8,572 nt of DNA from Phycisphaerales bacterium (lineage in GTDB: Bacteria > Planctomycetota > Phycisphaerae > Phycisphaerales > SM1A02). Position numbers and translations under genes: made by a program. Below the pieces are notes generated by a model that worked only from the letters and a program-made list of their open reading frames with translations, was not told the DNA's origin and did not search any database. Location of the stretch: positions 1 through 8,572 of the forward strand of contig JASMLY010000034.1 in NCBI GenBank assembly GCA_030748455.1, written 5' to 3'. Positions 1-6,080 of this stretch are shown here, in pieces (position 1 is the first letter of the stretch; the number at the start of each line of letters is the position of its first letter).

Positions 1-53
1 TGTACTGTGATGAACTAGATGGGGTTGGTGGTGGACTGTGCACTAGGCACGTA

Positions 54-68
54 GTCATCGCGGATGAC
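54..68. promoter_or_regulatory. Inverted repeat upstream of the HTH-TPR gene (candidate operator)
   Basis: The sequence reads GTCATCgcgGATGAC, perfect 6-bp arms around a 3-nt centre, 50 bp before the start of the first gene. A symmetric site here would suit a dimeric DNA-binding protein, possibly the downstream HTH protein regulating itself. I see no convincing -35/-10 pair nearby. The rest of positions 1-107 holds no gene I can support. Function is inferred from position and symmetry only. Confidence 0.3.
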
Positions 69-118
69 GAACCCAATCTCACATAGCACTTGGTCAGAGA
101 GAAGATCAGGAGAAAAAG

Positions 119-1378
119 ATGATAGAAACCGGAATTGCAGAACGAAAAAATCGGCTTGAGCAACTGCTTGAGTTGGCACAAACGTATCGCGGCTGGACAC
201 GCCGTGAGCTTGCACAACTTCTTGGGCGTGACCCGACAAAATTAGTACCACAAAGTGGCACCCCTAAAATTGATCTTGTCATTTTTATTGCAGAAATGCT
301 TGATTGGACAGTTGATGAAGTTGCAAGATGGCTCTGTGATGGTGACGTTGAGCAAGAACGCCCCCAACACAAAGTTTCCAAACGATCATTTGAAAACTTA
401 GATGCAAAAGCGAAAAAACTTCACCGAGAAGGTGAGTATAAGCAGATGACTGAAGCTGCCAAATCTGCACTCTTAGTCGCAAAGAATGGGGAAGAGCGAG
501 CGCGTGCATACAATCGAATTGCTGGTGGGTACGATGGTCTTGGTCGATTTAGTAAGGTGTTACACGCAGCCCAAGCAGGACTTCGCGAACACCCCCTGCC
601 AACAAGCCTGCGTTTGCTCTTGAAAACAACTGCTGCAAATGCACATTACACCCTCTGGGAATTAGATGAAGCCCTTGGGATGGCACAACACGTCGTTGAT
701 GAATACAAGCTTGCTCCTCCAAATTCAAACAGAGATTTAGTTGCCCAAGCACACGCATGGTTCGTATTGGGACAAACACAACGAAGGTTGCTCGATATTG
801 ATACAACAAACGCAATTTCTCATGCAGAACGTGCACGTAAATCTCTCATTCAAGCTGCAGAGTTGTACGAAACGGTTGCAAAACAGATTCATGATTCTTT
901 TGGAGGGATCGCAAACACATGTCGAGGTGCACTTGTTGAAGTTGACGTCATACTTGGTCGTCACGATGCAAGAGAAGCGATCGCTCGAATCGTTGATGGT
1001 CTCACACCAGTGATCGATGTTACTGATGTTCAAAAAGGTGATTGGTTAGAAAGTTATGGTTGGTGGTGCATCTTTGGGTGTAACATTGTTCTTCGTCATA
1101 TTTCCGACGAGAGAGACCTCCAACGATATATGGCTTTGTTTACGAACAAAGCTGATGAAATTGCTGATCGCTTAGATCATTGGGCAATTCGAGAACGTGT
1201 GTTTTCCATGCAATTTGAAGGTCGAACGAGACTTGTGGGCTGGACGGGACAGGATATCCCAGTTGTCATCGACAAAGATGACATTCGATTGATCACAGGA
1301 ACAATGGGTCGATTTCCACAATTTAAAGAAACTGGCTGGTCACTTATCAATACTGGCAATGTTGTAGAAGAATCGTGA
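119..1378 (+). CDS. HTH-like domain plus TPR-repeat protein, putative regulator
   Basis: This 419-residue protein has no specific family name I recognise. The start is an ATG preceded by a good SD (AGGAGA at 108-113, 5-nt spacing). Residues about 12-72 look like a compact helical DNA-binding domain: a RGWTRRELAQLLGRDPTKL segment resembles the recognition part of an HTH, and IDLVIFIAEMLDWTVDEVARWL resembles the last helices of an XRE/Cro-like domain. After a basic linker (about 80-95), residues about 96-255 are amphipathic helical pairs with TPR-like spacing (for example the LHREGEYKQMTEAAKSAL and YDGLGRFSKVLHAAQAGL segments). The C-terminal third is helical and Trp-rich. There is no signal peptide or membrane segment, so it is predicted cytoplasmic. 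TPR regions usually bind peptides or proteins, so a sensor/regulator role is inferred. Its stop codon lies inside the SD of the next gene, an exported protein, so the two products are probably made together. The gene itself is highly likely; the function is uncertain. Confidence 0.85.
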   Translation: MIETGIAERKNRLEQLLELAQTYRGWTRRELAQLLGRDPTKLVPQSGTPKIDLVIFIAEMLDWTVDEVARWLCDGDVEQERPQHKVSKRSFENLDAKAKKLHREGEYKQMTEAAKSALLVAKNGEERARAYNRIAGGYDGLGRFSKVLHAAQAGLREHPLPTSLRLLLKTTAANAHYTLWELDEALGMAQHVVDEYKLAPPNSNRDLVAQAHAWFVLGQTQRRLLDIDTTNAISHAERARKSLIQAAELYETVAKQIHDSFGGIANTCRGALVEVDVILGRHDAREAIARIVDGLTPVIDVTDVQKGDWLESYGWWCIFGCNIVLRHISDERDLQRYMALFTNKADEIADRLDHWAIRERVFSMQFEGRTRLVGWTGQDIPVVIDKDDIRLITGTMGRFPQFKETGWSLINTGNVVEES

Positions 1379-1383
1379 GGAGG
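1378..1383 (+). promoter_or_regulatory. Shine-Dalgarno that fixes the start of the exported protein
   Basis: AGGAGG begins on the last base of the upstream TGA stop (1376-1378) and lies 6 nt before ATG 1390. This strong site selects ATG 1390 over the in-frame GTG at 1375, which would be overlapped by the SD itself. It implies translational coupling with the upstream gene. Confidence 0.75.
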
Positions 1384-1389
1384 TTCAAC

Positions 1390-1824
1390 ATGACAACAGT
1401 ACCAAAGTTACTCATTTTTTTAACCATCTTGTTTTGGAGTTCCAATGCTGCAAAAGGAGATATCGCAACCCCAGGTTTTGGAACTACCGAACAAAAATTC
1501 TCGTTGTATGGGCATACTGGTCAAGATCCTGCTCCAAAACGCGATGAAGCGTCTTGGGGTGGTCCAAGTTGGACAAATGAAGCGGTAGCAAAAGATCCAG
1601 TTCCCTCGAAAGAGGAACTCTTTTCTCCGATGTATGAAGCAAAGCAAACGTTTTCGTACGATCCGACAGTGCATCAAGTTGGTCCTATAGAACTCCACTT
1701 TGCACAAGAACACATGCGAGGAGTTACGGCTCCTACGATCCCAATCAATGGGAGCGTTCCTACGCCTCCTGTTTCATTCCTTCTTGTTCTTGGCTTGTTA
1801 AAACAACGCCGTAGAGTATCGTAA
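1390..1824 (+). CDS. Small exported protein with PEP-CTERM-like C-terminal tail
   Basis: A 144-residue protein starting at ATG 1390. Residues 6-18 (KLLIFLTILFWSS) form the hydrophobic core of a Sec signal peptide, with likely cleavage after SNA (18-20) or shortly beyond. No lipobox Cys is present. The mature part (about 24-115) is hydrophilic and rich in Pro, Gly and aromatic residues, with no enzyme motif I recognise. The C-terminus has a three-part sorting-signal layout: VPTPP (123-127), a short hydrophobic stretch SFLLVLGLL (129-137) and a basic end KQRRR (138-142). This layout resembles PEP-CTERM/exosortase-type tails common in planctomycetes, although the canonical Pro-Glu-Pro is replaced by Pro-Thr-Pro-Pro and the helix is short. 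The protein is inferred to be exported and perhaps retained at or processed by the envelope. It is coupled to the HTH-TPR gene upstream, which suggests a shared process. Its function is unknown. Confidence 0.75.
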   Translation: MTTVPKLLIFLTILFWSSNAAKGDIATPGFGTTEQKFSLYGHTGQDPAPKRDEASWGGPSWTNEAVAKDPVPSKEELFSPMYEAKQTFSYDPTVHQVGPIELHFAQEHMRGVTAPTIPINGSVPTPPVSFLLVLGLLKQRRRVS

Positions 1825-1829
1825 GAGGC

Positions 1830-1865
1830 TTTTGTGGAATGCAGCCCCTGCTGCATTCCACAAAA
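1830..1865. repeat. Perfect 16-bp inverted repeat (RNA hairpin) between exported protein and WYL gene
   Basis: The arms at 1830-1845 (ttttgtggaatgcagc) and 1850-1865 are perfect reverse complements around a 4-nt CCCT loop. The hairpin begins 5 nt after the stop codon of the exported protein, where a terminator would be expected. However, the T-run is on the 5' arm and the A-run on the 3' arm, so no U-tract follows the stem on either strand. It may stabilise the mRNA 3' end, act as a factor-dependent terminator, or be a protein-binding site. Confidence 0.7.
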
Positions 1866-1904
1866 AGCTAGGGACAGATCTCTTTTGGTCGTATGTGTTC
1901 ACAG

Positions 1905-1921
1905 CACGTTGCTAGAACGTG
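1905..1921. promoter_or_regulatory. Inverted repeat before the WYL regulator (candidate autoregulatory operator)
   Basis: CACGTTgctagAACGTG has perfect 6-bp arms with a 5-nt spacer and ends 12 nt before ATG 1934. A second, smaller symmetric site TGTGttCACA lies just upstream at 1894-1903. Position and symmetry fit an operator or promoter-proximal binding site for the WYL protein. I could not place a convincing -35/-10 pair. Confidence 0.4.
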
Positions 1922-1933
1922 TACGCTACAACC

Positions 1934-2908
1934 ATGACAGTGAAATACACCAAAGTTCACAGGTTGATGCAGATTATTACGCTCGTCCAAACGCAACGGG
2001 GATGGACTGCCCAAGCACTCGCAACAGAGTTTGATACAACGGAACGAACCATCTTTCGAGACATCAAACAGATTAAAGAACTTGGTATTCCAATCGACAG
2101 CGATAGACATAACGGTGGCTATGTCATTAACGGCACGTACTTTATGCCCCCCGTTCGACTGACTATTGAAGAGGCCTTGGCAATGTCTGCGCTTTGTGAA
2201 ACACTTGCCGACAGTGGTGCCATTCCGTTTATTCGACCTGCGTCTATGGCGATTCATAAAATTCAATCGCAACTTCCCCTAGCCGTTCGAGAAGAGCTCA
2301 CCGAGCGATTAGAAACCATGCAATTGCGAACTGCTCCAACGATGGATGAAGAGGGCTATGCAGATGTGTACGATACTGCCCAACGTGCGTTGCTAAGAAA
2401 GAAAGTATTGAAATGCAAATATGAAAGTATCGGTGGTGGGAATGAAGACGAAGTGTTTTACTTCCATCCCTACGCGCTCTTTTTTGGAACACGAGCATGG
2501 TACATCGTAGGGTTCCATGAAGGTAGGGAGGGTGTTCGTACGTTAAAACTCAACCGTTTTCTTCATATGGAACTCACAAACCAAAATTCTGAAGTACCAC
2601 CCTCCTTTACTCTTGAAAAACATCTTGGGAATGCGTGGAACATGATTCCCGGAGATCAAGAATACAACGTCGCTATCAAATTCAACGCACCTTTTTCCTT
2701 AACAGTAAGTGAAACTCGATGGCATCCTACTCAGGATATTGAATGGCACGAAGATGATTCTTGTACATTTTCTTGCACGGTGTCTGGGCTTGACGAAATT
2801 GTTTGGTGGGTTCTGGGCATGGGTCCAAGTTGTAAAGTGATTGAACCAAAAGAACTTGCTGATCGTGTGGCGAACCTTGCTTGCGAAATCGCAACTCGGT
2901 ATTCGTAA
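1934..2908 (+). CDS. WYL-domain HTH transcriptional regulator (YafY/DeoR-like)
   Basis: A 324-residue protein with the standard three-part layout of the family. Residues about 6-70 form an N-terminal winged helix (LVQTQRGWTAQALATEF, then TTERTIFRDIKQIKELGIPI and a GGY wing). A helical linker spans about 75-150. The WYL domain lies at about 155-215, with the signature as WYI (189-191) in TRAWYIVGFHEG followed by RTLKLNRF. A WCX-type C-terminal extension covers about 245-320. WYL proteins bind nucleic acid or nucleotide ligands and commonly regulate DNA-damage, phage-defence or metabolic genes; the target here is unknown. ATG 1934 is preferred over in-frame GTG 1919 because the GTG lies inside the inverted repeat at 1905-1921. 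Neither start has a clear SD. The gene is convergent with the methyltransferase gene, with a 17-bp gap and no visible terminator. Confidence 0.92.
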   Translation: MTVKYTKVHRLMQIITLVQTQRGWTAQALATEFDTTERTIFRDIKQIKELGIPIDSDRHNGGYVINGTYFMPPVRLTIEEALAMSALCETLADSGAIPFIRPASMAIHKIQSQLPLAVREELTERLETMQLRTAPTMDEEGYADVYDTAQRALLRKKVLKCKYESIGGGNEDEVFYFHPYALFFGTRAWYIVGFHEGREGVRTLKLNRFLHMELTNQNSEVPPSFTLEKHLGNAWNMIPGDQEYNVAIKFNAPFSLTVSETRWHPTQDIEWHEDDSCTFSCTVSGLDEIVWWVLGMGPSCKVIEPKELADRVANLACEIATRYS

Positions 2909-2925
2909 TCTAGATGCGATCCCTT

Positions 2926-3918
2926 CTAACTTTGTCTCTCTAGCACGGCTACAAAAAAACCCGTCGTTGTTTGATTTGGGACAATTCTCATAGAATCAGT
3001 TACATCGTTTTTGAATGGATTCCCATTCCACTCAGCCAAAGGCGCTGTCGCACTCGGAGGGATACATTGTCGAGGAAGCGCATGCACCTTTGCGTTGATT
3101 GAATTTTTTGAAAGTACCCGATCTAGAACACATTCATTTTCTTCTGGAGCAAATGTACATGTCGAATAGACCACCCGACCACCAACTTTTACGCAACGCA
3201 ATGCGGTACTCAATAGTTGTTCTTGTAACTTTGCTAGTCGACGAATGGCTTGCACATTCCACTTTTGGATTCGTTTTGGTCGATCGAGACGAAACCGGCC
3301 TTCTCCACTGCATGGTGCATCAACAAGCACTCGATCAAAGCAGTCTGCATGGGTTTTCCCAAGCCGCTCCCCTTCCCCACACAAGACTTCGACATTGGTT
3401 GCATTTTGCCATTGAAGTATTTCTCGCAATCTATACAACCGCTTTCTACTTCTGTCATTTGCGATCAAGATGCCTGCGTTTCTCATCGTTGCTGCAAGTT
3501 GGGTCGTTTTGCTTCCGGGAGCTGCGCACATATCTAACACGCTCATCCCCTCTTGCACTTCGAGTGCATTTGCAGCAGCCATGCTTGAAGCAGACTGTAT
3601 ATAGATGGAACCATCTTGAGCACAAGGCAACGTTTGTAAACCACGAATTGTTCCTTGCTCTAATATGTAACCAAGCGGACACCATGGAATTGGAGAAACA
3701 ACAAACCCACCAGATGCAATTTCTCCAAGTACCTGCTTTTCAGTAGATCGAAGTGTGTTCACACGAAAGACGATCGGTTTTGGATTTGCAAAACTTTGAA
3801 GTGTCGATTCATACGATTGTTCGTCTAGAATACTCCGCAATCGCTCAAGAAATTCTTGGGGTAACGCTTCTTCTGCGCATCGAACTGCTTCTTGGTTTTG
3901 ACAACATCCTTCGGGCAT
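2926..3918 (-). CDS. RsmB/RsmF/NSUN-family RNA (cytosine-C5) methyltransferase
   Basis: A 330-residue S-adenosylmethionine-dependent enzyme that transfers a methyl group to C5 of a cytosine in RNA, most likely 16S rRNA. Visible motifs are FRVNT (51-55), which marks the N1-type entry of the family; LDMCAAPGSKT (128-138), the SAM-binding motif I; DAPCSGEG (200-207), motif IV with the release cysteine Cys203; and YSTCTF (251-256), motif VI with the nucleophile Cys254. Both catalytic cysteines are present. The protein is shorter than RsmB (about 430 residues, with a NusB-like N-terminus) and RsmF (about 480, with a C-terminal PUA-like extension), so it is essentially the catalytic core and the exact target base cannot be assigned. 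The ATG start at 3918 has no clear SD. The frame stays open upstream to a stop near 3967 without another ATG, GTG or TTG. It lies 55 nt downstream of the small repeat-containing gene on the same strand and may be co-transcribed with it. Confidence 0.92.
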   Translation of the reverse strand: MPEGCCQNQEAVRCAEEALPQEFLERLRSILDEQSYESTLQSFANPKPIVFRVNTLRSTEKQVLGEIASGGFVVSPIPWCPLGYILEQGTIRGLQTLPCAQDGSIYIQSASSMAAANALEVQEGMSVLDMCAAPGSKTTQLAATMRNAGILIANDRSRKRLYRLREILQWQNATNVEVLCGEGERLGKTHADCFDRVLVDAPCSGEGRFRLDRPKRIQKWNVQAIRRLAKLQEQLLSTALRCVKVGGRVVYSTCTFAPEENECVLDRVLSKNSINAKVHALPRQCIPPSATAPLAEWNGNPFKNDVTDSMRIVPNQTTTGFFVAVLERQS

Positions 3919-3973
3919 CTGAACTGATGAGTGTAAGGGTTTCAGAAGAACTCGTCTTGAATTTCCTTACGGA

Positions 3974-4303
3974 TTACGCAACAACATGAAGAATCGCAAT
4001 GTCCTCGTCAAGATTACCAGAGAGCAATTGGACGTCGCATTGCAAATACCGAAGTGACGCAAGTTCATCCTGCCGCATCTGCTCGGTTGATATCAAGCGT
4101 TGCGCGTTCTGTTGCCGCCTGATATGTGCTCGCGTTCGAAGTTGATCACGAGGATCTTGGGGCGTATGCGTCACTTGCCTCCCCGCATGAGGTTTTGTTA
4201 GGGATTCTAGCCCTCGGAGAGATTCCAACCCTCGGGAGGATGCGACCCCTCGACTTGCTCGTTGGTATGAATTAGATGTTGGATTGATTGTTCGAATACC
4301 CAT
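3974..4303 (-). CDS. Small hypothetical protein with three tandem 6-residue repeats
   Basis: An unrecognised 109-residue protein. Support for a real gene comes from an ATG start with an AAAGGA SD 7 nt upstream (4311-4316), and from placement in line with and 55 nt before the methyltransferase gene. The N-terminal third is basic and Ser-rich and carries in-frame tandem units RGVASS, RGLESL, RGLESL (18-35), encoded by about 18-bp DNA repeats at 4203-4256. The middle (about 50-85) is rich in Arg and Gln and predicted helical, and the end is acidic then hydrophobic. There is no signal peptide, membrane segment or known motif. It could be a small regulatory or chaperone-like protein. A chance open frame remains possible because no homology could be tested. 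Confidence 0.5.
   Translation of the reverse strand: MGIRTINPTSNSYQRASRGVASSRGLESLRGLESLTKPHAGRQVTHTPQDPRDQLRTRAHIRRQQNAQRLISTEQMRQDELASLRYLQCDVQLLSGNLDEDIAILHVVA
4203..4256. repeat. Three degenerate 18-bp tandem repeats inside the small gene
   Basis: The units start at 4203, 4221 and 4239, each beginning GAT and carrying a CCCTCG or CCCCTCG core. The first two are closely similar and the third is more diverged. The period is a multiple of three, so the repeats encode RGLESL, RGLESL and RGVASS without changing frame. The pattern indicates local slippage or duplication within the gene. Confidence 0.65.
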
Positions 4304-4370
4304 TGTCTGTTCCTTTCACTGTTCTTCGACTCTTGCGAGAAGATCGTACGGATGAGCACAACCACGCAAA

Positions 4371-4390
4371 GGCTCTCCACCATGGAGCCC
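4371..4390. other. Short hairpin in the leader of the small gene
   Basis: CTCCAccaTGGAG (4374-4386) forms a perfect 5-bp stem, extendable by GG/CC with a 2-nt bulge. On the minus strand this lies about 70 nt before the start of the 109-residue gene. It could be a 5' UTR structure; no known riboswitch class is matched with confidence. I see no gene in the surrounding 4304-4527 stretch. Confidence 0.25.
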
Positions 4391-4423
4391 GTACCGGTGC
4401 CTGAGTAGTATCGTCGAGCCCCC

Positions 4424-4439
4424 TGACACCATTATGTCA
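4424..4439. promoter_or_regulatory. Inverted repeat in the promoter region of the small gene
   Basis: TGACAccattaTGTCA has perfect 5-bp arms with a 6-nt spacer and is flanked by C-runs on both sides. On the minus strand it contains CATAAT, a fair -10-like element about 120 nt before the small gene, but no matching -35 is seen. It is a candidate operator or promoter element. Confidence 0.3.
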
Positions 4440-4527
4440 CCCCTTACTAGGGTTTTGTTCGGGTTTTCATTCCTCCGATACCCAACCCCCTTCATGTGTC
4501 AGCTATCTGATGGATCCAGCCCGAGGG

Positions 4528-4545
4528 TGCCCTGTGCAAGACTCG
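4528..4545. repeat. 18-bp duplicate of the tRNA-Lys 3' end (att-like direct repeat)
   Basis: The sequence tgccctgtgcaagactcg is identical to 4685-4702, which is the 3' end of the tRNA (discriminator, acceptor 3' strand, T stem and part of the T loop). Orientation is the same and the copies are 157 bp apart. Integrases commonly leave such a copy at the far end of an insertion into a tRNA gene. Here the enclosed DNA is far too small for an active element, so a deletion remnant is one reading. Confidence 0.6.
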
Positions 4546-4589
4546 CTCAGTTTGAGGCGAAGCCGAACAATTGACCGAAGGGTTGGCGG

Positions 4590-4634
4590 GATTTGCTGCA
4601 AATCACGCAGCCGTGGCTTTGCCACGGCACACGG
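4590..4634. repeat. Dispersed hairpin repeat, copy A
   Basis: The first 28 bp (4590-4617) are identical to 4817-4844, and similarity continues more weakly for about 17 bp. The unit contains a near palindrome ATTTGCtGCAAAT (4591-4603) followed by a perfect 8-bp hairpin GCCGTGGC-ttt-GCCACGGC (4610-4628). The layout resembles a REP- or MITE-like intergenic repeat. It lies downstream of the tRNA, beyond its terminator. Confidence 0.65.
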
Positions 4635-4644
4635 GGCAGTCAAA

Positions 4645-4678
4645 GGAAAAGAGGCAAGCCCTTGGCTTCCCTCTTTTT
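4645..4678 (-). terminator. Intrinsic terminator of tRNA-Lys
   Basis: The stem pairs 4651-4660 (gaggcaagcc) with 4664-4673 (ggcttccctc) around a 3-nt loop with one internal mismatch. It is flanked by an A-run and a T-run on each strand, so it could work in both directions. On the minus strand it starts about 12 nt after the tRNA 3' end and is followed by TTTTCCTTT. Confidence 0.75.
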
Positions 4679-4684
4679 CAAGAA

Positions 4685-4757
<73 letters not shown>

Positions 4758-4816
4758 TACAAGGGAAGTGTACCAACTCAATAACCAAACAAGCCTCATC
4801 ATACATGCAGAAAATC

Positions 4817-4861
4817 GATTTGCTGCAAATCACGCAGCCGTGGCAACGCCACGACGCACAG
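4817..4861. repeat. Dispersed hairpin repeat, copy B
   Basis: This is a second copy of the repeat at 4590, in the same orientation, lying between the tRNA 5' end and the 3' end of the cysteine desulfurase gene. The first 28 bp are identical. The hairpin has an AAC loop and one mismatch (GCCGTGGC against GCCACGAC), so it is slightly decayed relative to copy A. Confidence 0.65.
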
Positions 4862-4904
4862 GATGAATGCACTGGGGGTGAATGTACTGTAGTAACTGAT
4901 AGAG

Positions 4905-6071
4905 TTACACCGCTGCCGTTACTTCGGCAGCTTTTTGCGATGCCTCTTCAATACAGTCTATTGCTATTTGTAATTCTTCAATTGTTGTCGTTCGTGCAAA
5001 ACTAAATCGAACTGTACCCCAAGCACCAGCATCTAGACCAAGTGCTGCAATGACTGAAGATTCTTTAAATGCCCCACTTGAACACGCAGATCCAGAAGAG
5101 GCATAGACGCCTCGTTCGGACAACATAAGTAAGAGTAGCTCACCCTTAATCTCAGGAAAGGCGATGGAGGATGTGGTCCAAGCACGAGCTGTTCCACTTG
5201 AGTTGATTCGTATGGCGGGCAATCTATCTTTGAGCAAGGTTTCAAACTGTTTTTTTGTTTCGGTCATTGCTTCTATGTTTTCAGGTGTCAACCATCGAGC
5301 TGCTTCATCTGCTGCAACTCCAAACCCTGCGATCGCCGGTACATTTTCTGTTCCACCTCTGCGTTTTCGTTCTTGAGGGCCGCCCATCACCAACGGTGTA
5401 ACTGTAATACCAGTTCTTGTATACAGCGCACCAACACCCTTTGGTCCATGAAATTTGTGCGCAGCAAATGATAGAAAATCTACTTCAACATCTCGCACAT
5501 TCACGGGCATTTTCGCAACCCATTGTGTACCATCAGAATGGATAAGCACATCGAATTGTTTGCAAAGGTCTACCGCAACTTCGATTGGCTCGATGACGCC
5601 AGTTTCATTGTTGCACCACATCAACGACACGACAGCGATCTCGTTTGCCTGATCTCTAAGGAGTTTTTCAAGTTCTTCCATGCACATCACTCCATCAGAG
5701 TCATTTGAAATTTTCACAACTCTATACCCCTGCCCAACCATTGTTTCAGCCATTTCAGCGACAGCTGCGTGTTCTAGTTGACTCGTAACGATGAGCTTTC
5801 GATCTGGCCTTGATTCGCATGCAGAATGCAATGCGAGATTCGCCGCTTCAGTGCCTCCCGAAGTGAATGTGATTTCTGCTGGAATCGCGTGAATAAGATT
5901 TGCAACTTGTTCTCTGGCAAGGTCAACGAGTTGTCTTGCTTCTTGACCAATTCGGTGAATGCTTGATGGATTTCCCCAATGTAATTGCATCGTGGACTGG
6001 ACGATTTCATCCACTGATTCAAGGGGTTTCGTGGTCGCATTATTATCGAGATAGATTGTTGAAGAAGTCAT
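4905..6071 (-). CDS. Cysteine desulfurase, NifS/IscS family
   Basis: A 388-residue pyridoxal-phosphate enzyme that removes sulfur from L-cysteine as a protein-bound persulfide, giving alanine; the sulfur feeds Fe-S cluster assembly and tRNA thiolation. Its length is typical. It opens with YLDNNATT (7-14), and carries the cofactor-binding SGGTE (71-75) and His101 in the QLEH segment. HSDGTQ (178-183) contains the Asp and Gln that contact the cofactor. The Schiff-base lysine is Lys206 in AAHKFHGPKG, RGGTEN lies at 238-243, and the catalytic cysteine is Cys330 in SSGSACSSG. All key residues are intact, and the Cys loop fits the class I (NifS/IscS) type. The start lies 9 nt after the stop of the MFS gene, with no clear SD, so coupled translation is likely. 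No iscU, iscR or other assembly gene is adjacent, so NifS versus IscS cannot be decided. The stop codon sits inside a small hairpin (GTAACT/AGTTAC, 4892-4908). Confidence 0.95.
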   Translation of the reverse strand: MTSSTIYLDNNATTKPLESVDEIVQSTMQLHWGNPSSIHRIGQEARQLVDLAREQVANLIHAIPAEITFTSGGTEAANLALHSACESRPDRKLIVTSQLEHAAVAEMAETMVGQGYRVVKISNDSDGVMCMEELEKLLRDQANEIAVVSLMWCNNETGVIEPIEVAVDLCKQFDVLIHSDGTQWVAKMPVNVRDVEVDFLSFAAHKFHGPKGVGALYTRTGITVTPLVMGGPQERKRRGGTENVPAIAGFGVAADEAARWLTPENIEAMTETKKQFETLLKDRLPAIRINSSGTARAWTTSSIAFPEIKGELLLLMLSERGVYASSGSACSSGAFKESSVIAALGLDAGAWGTVRFSFARTTTIEELQIAIDCIEEASQKAAEVTAAV

Positions 6072-6080
6072 AGAACAGAA

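Noticed and set aside
1375..1389. GTG 1375 as start of the exported protein
   Set aside because: The SD AGGAGG at 1378-1383 would lie inside the gene, while it is ideally placed for ATG 1390.
3099..3746. Long 215-codon open frame on the plus strand
   Set aside because: It lies fully antisense to the methyltransferase gene, whose catalytic motifs are all intact, and its translation shows no recognisable domain.
4350..4420. Possible c-di-GMP (GEMM) riboswitch on the plus strand, suggested by CACGCAAAGG
   Set aside because: Only this short core resembles the class. The upstream GGGCAAACC-type half and the downstream P1 stem are missing, and no plus-strand gene follows.
4440..4460. Weak plus-strand terminator CCC...GGGTTTT
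   Set aside because: The stem is only 3-4 bp and no plus-strand gene precedes it.
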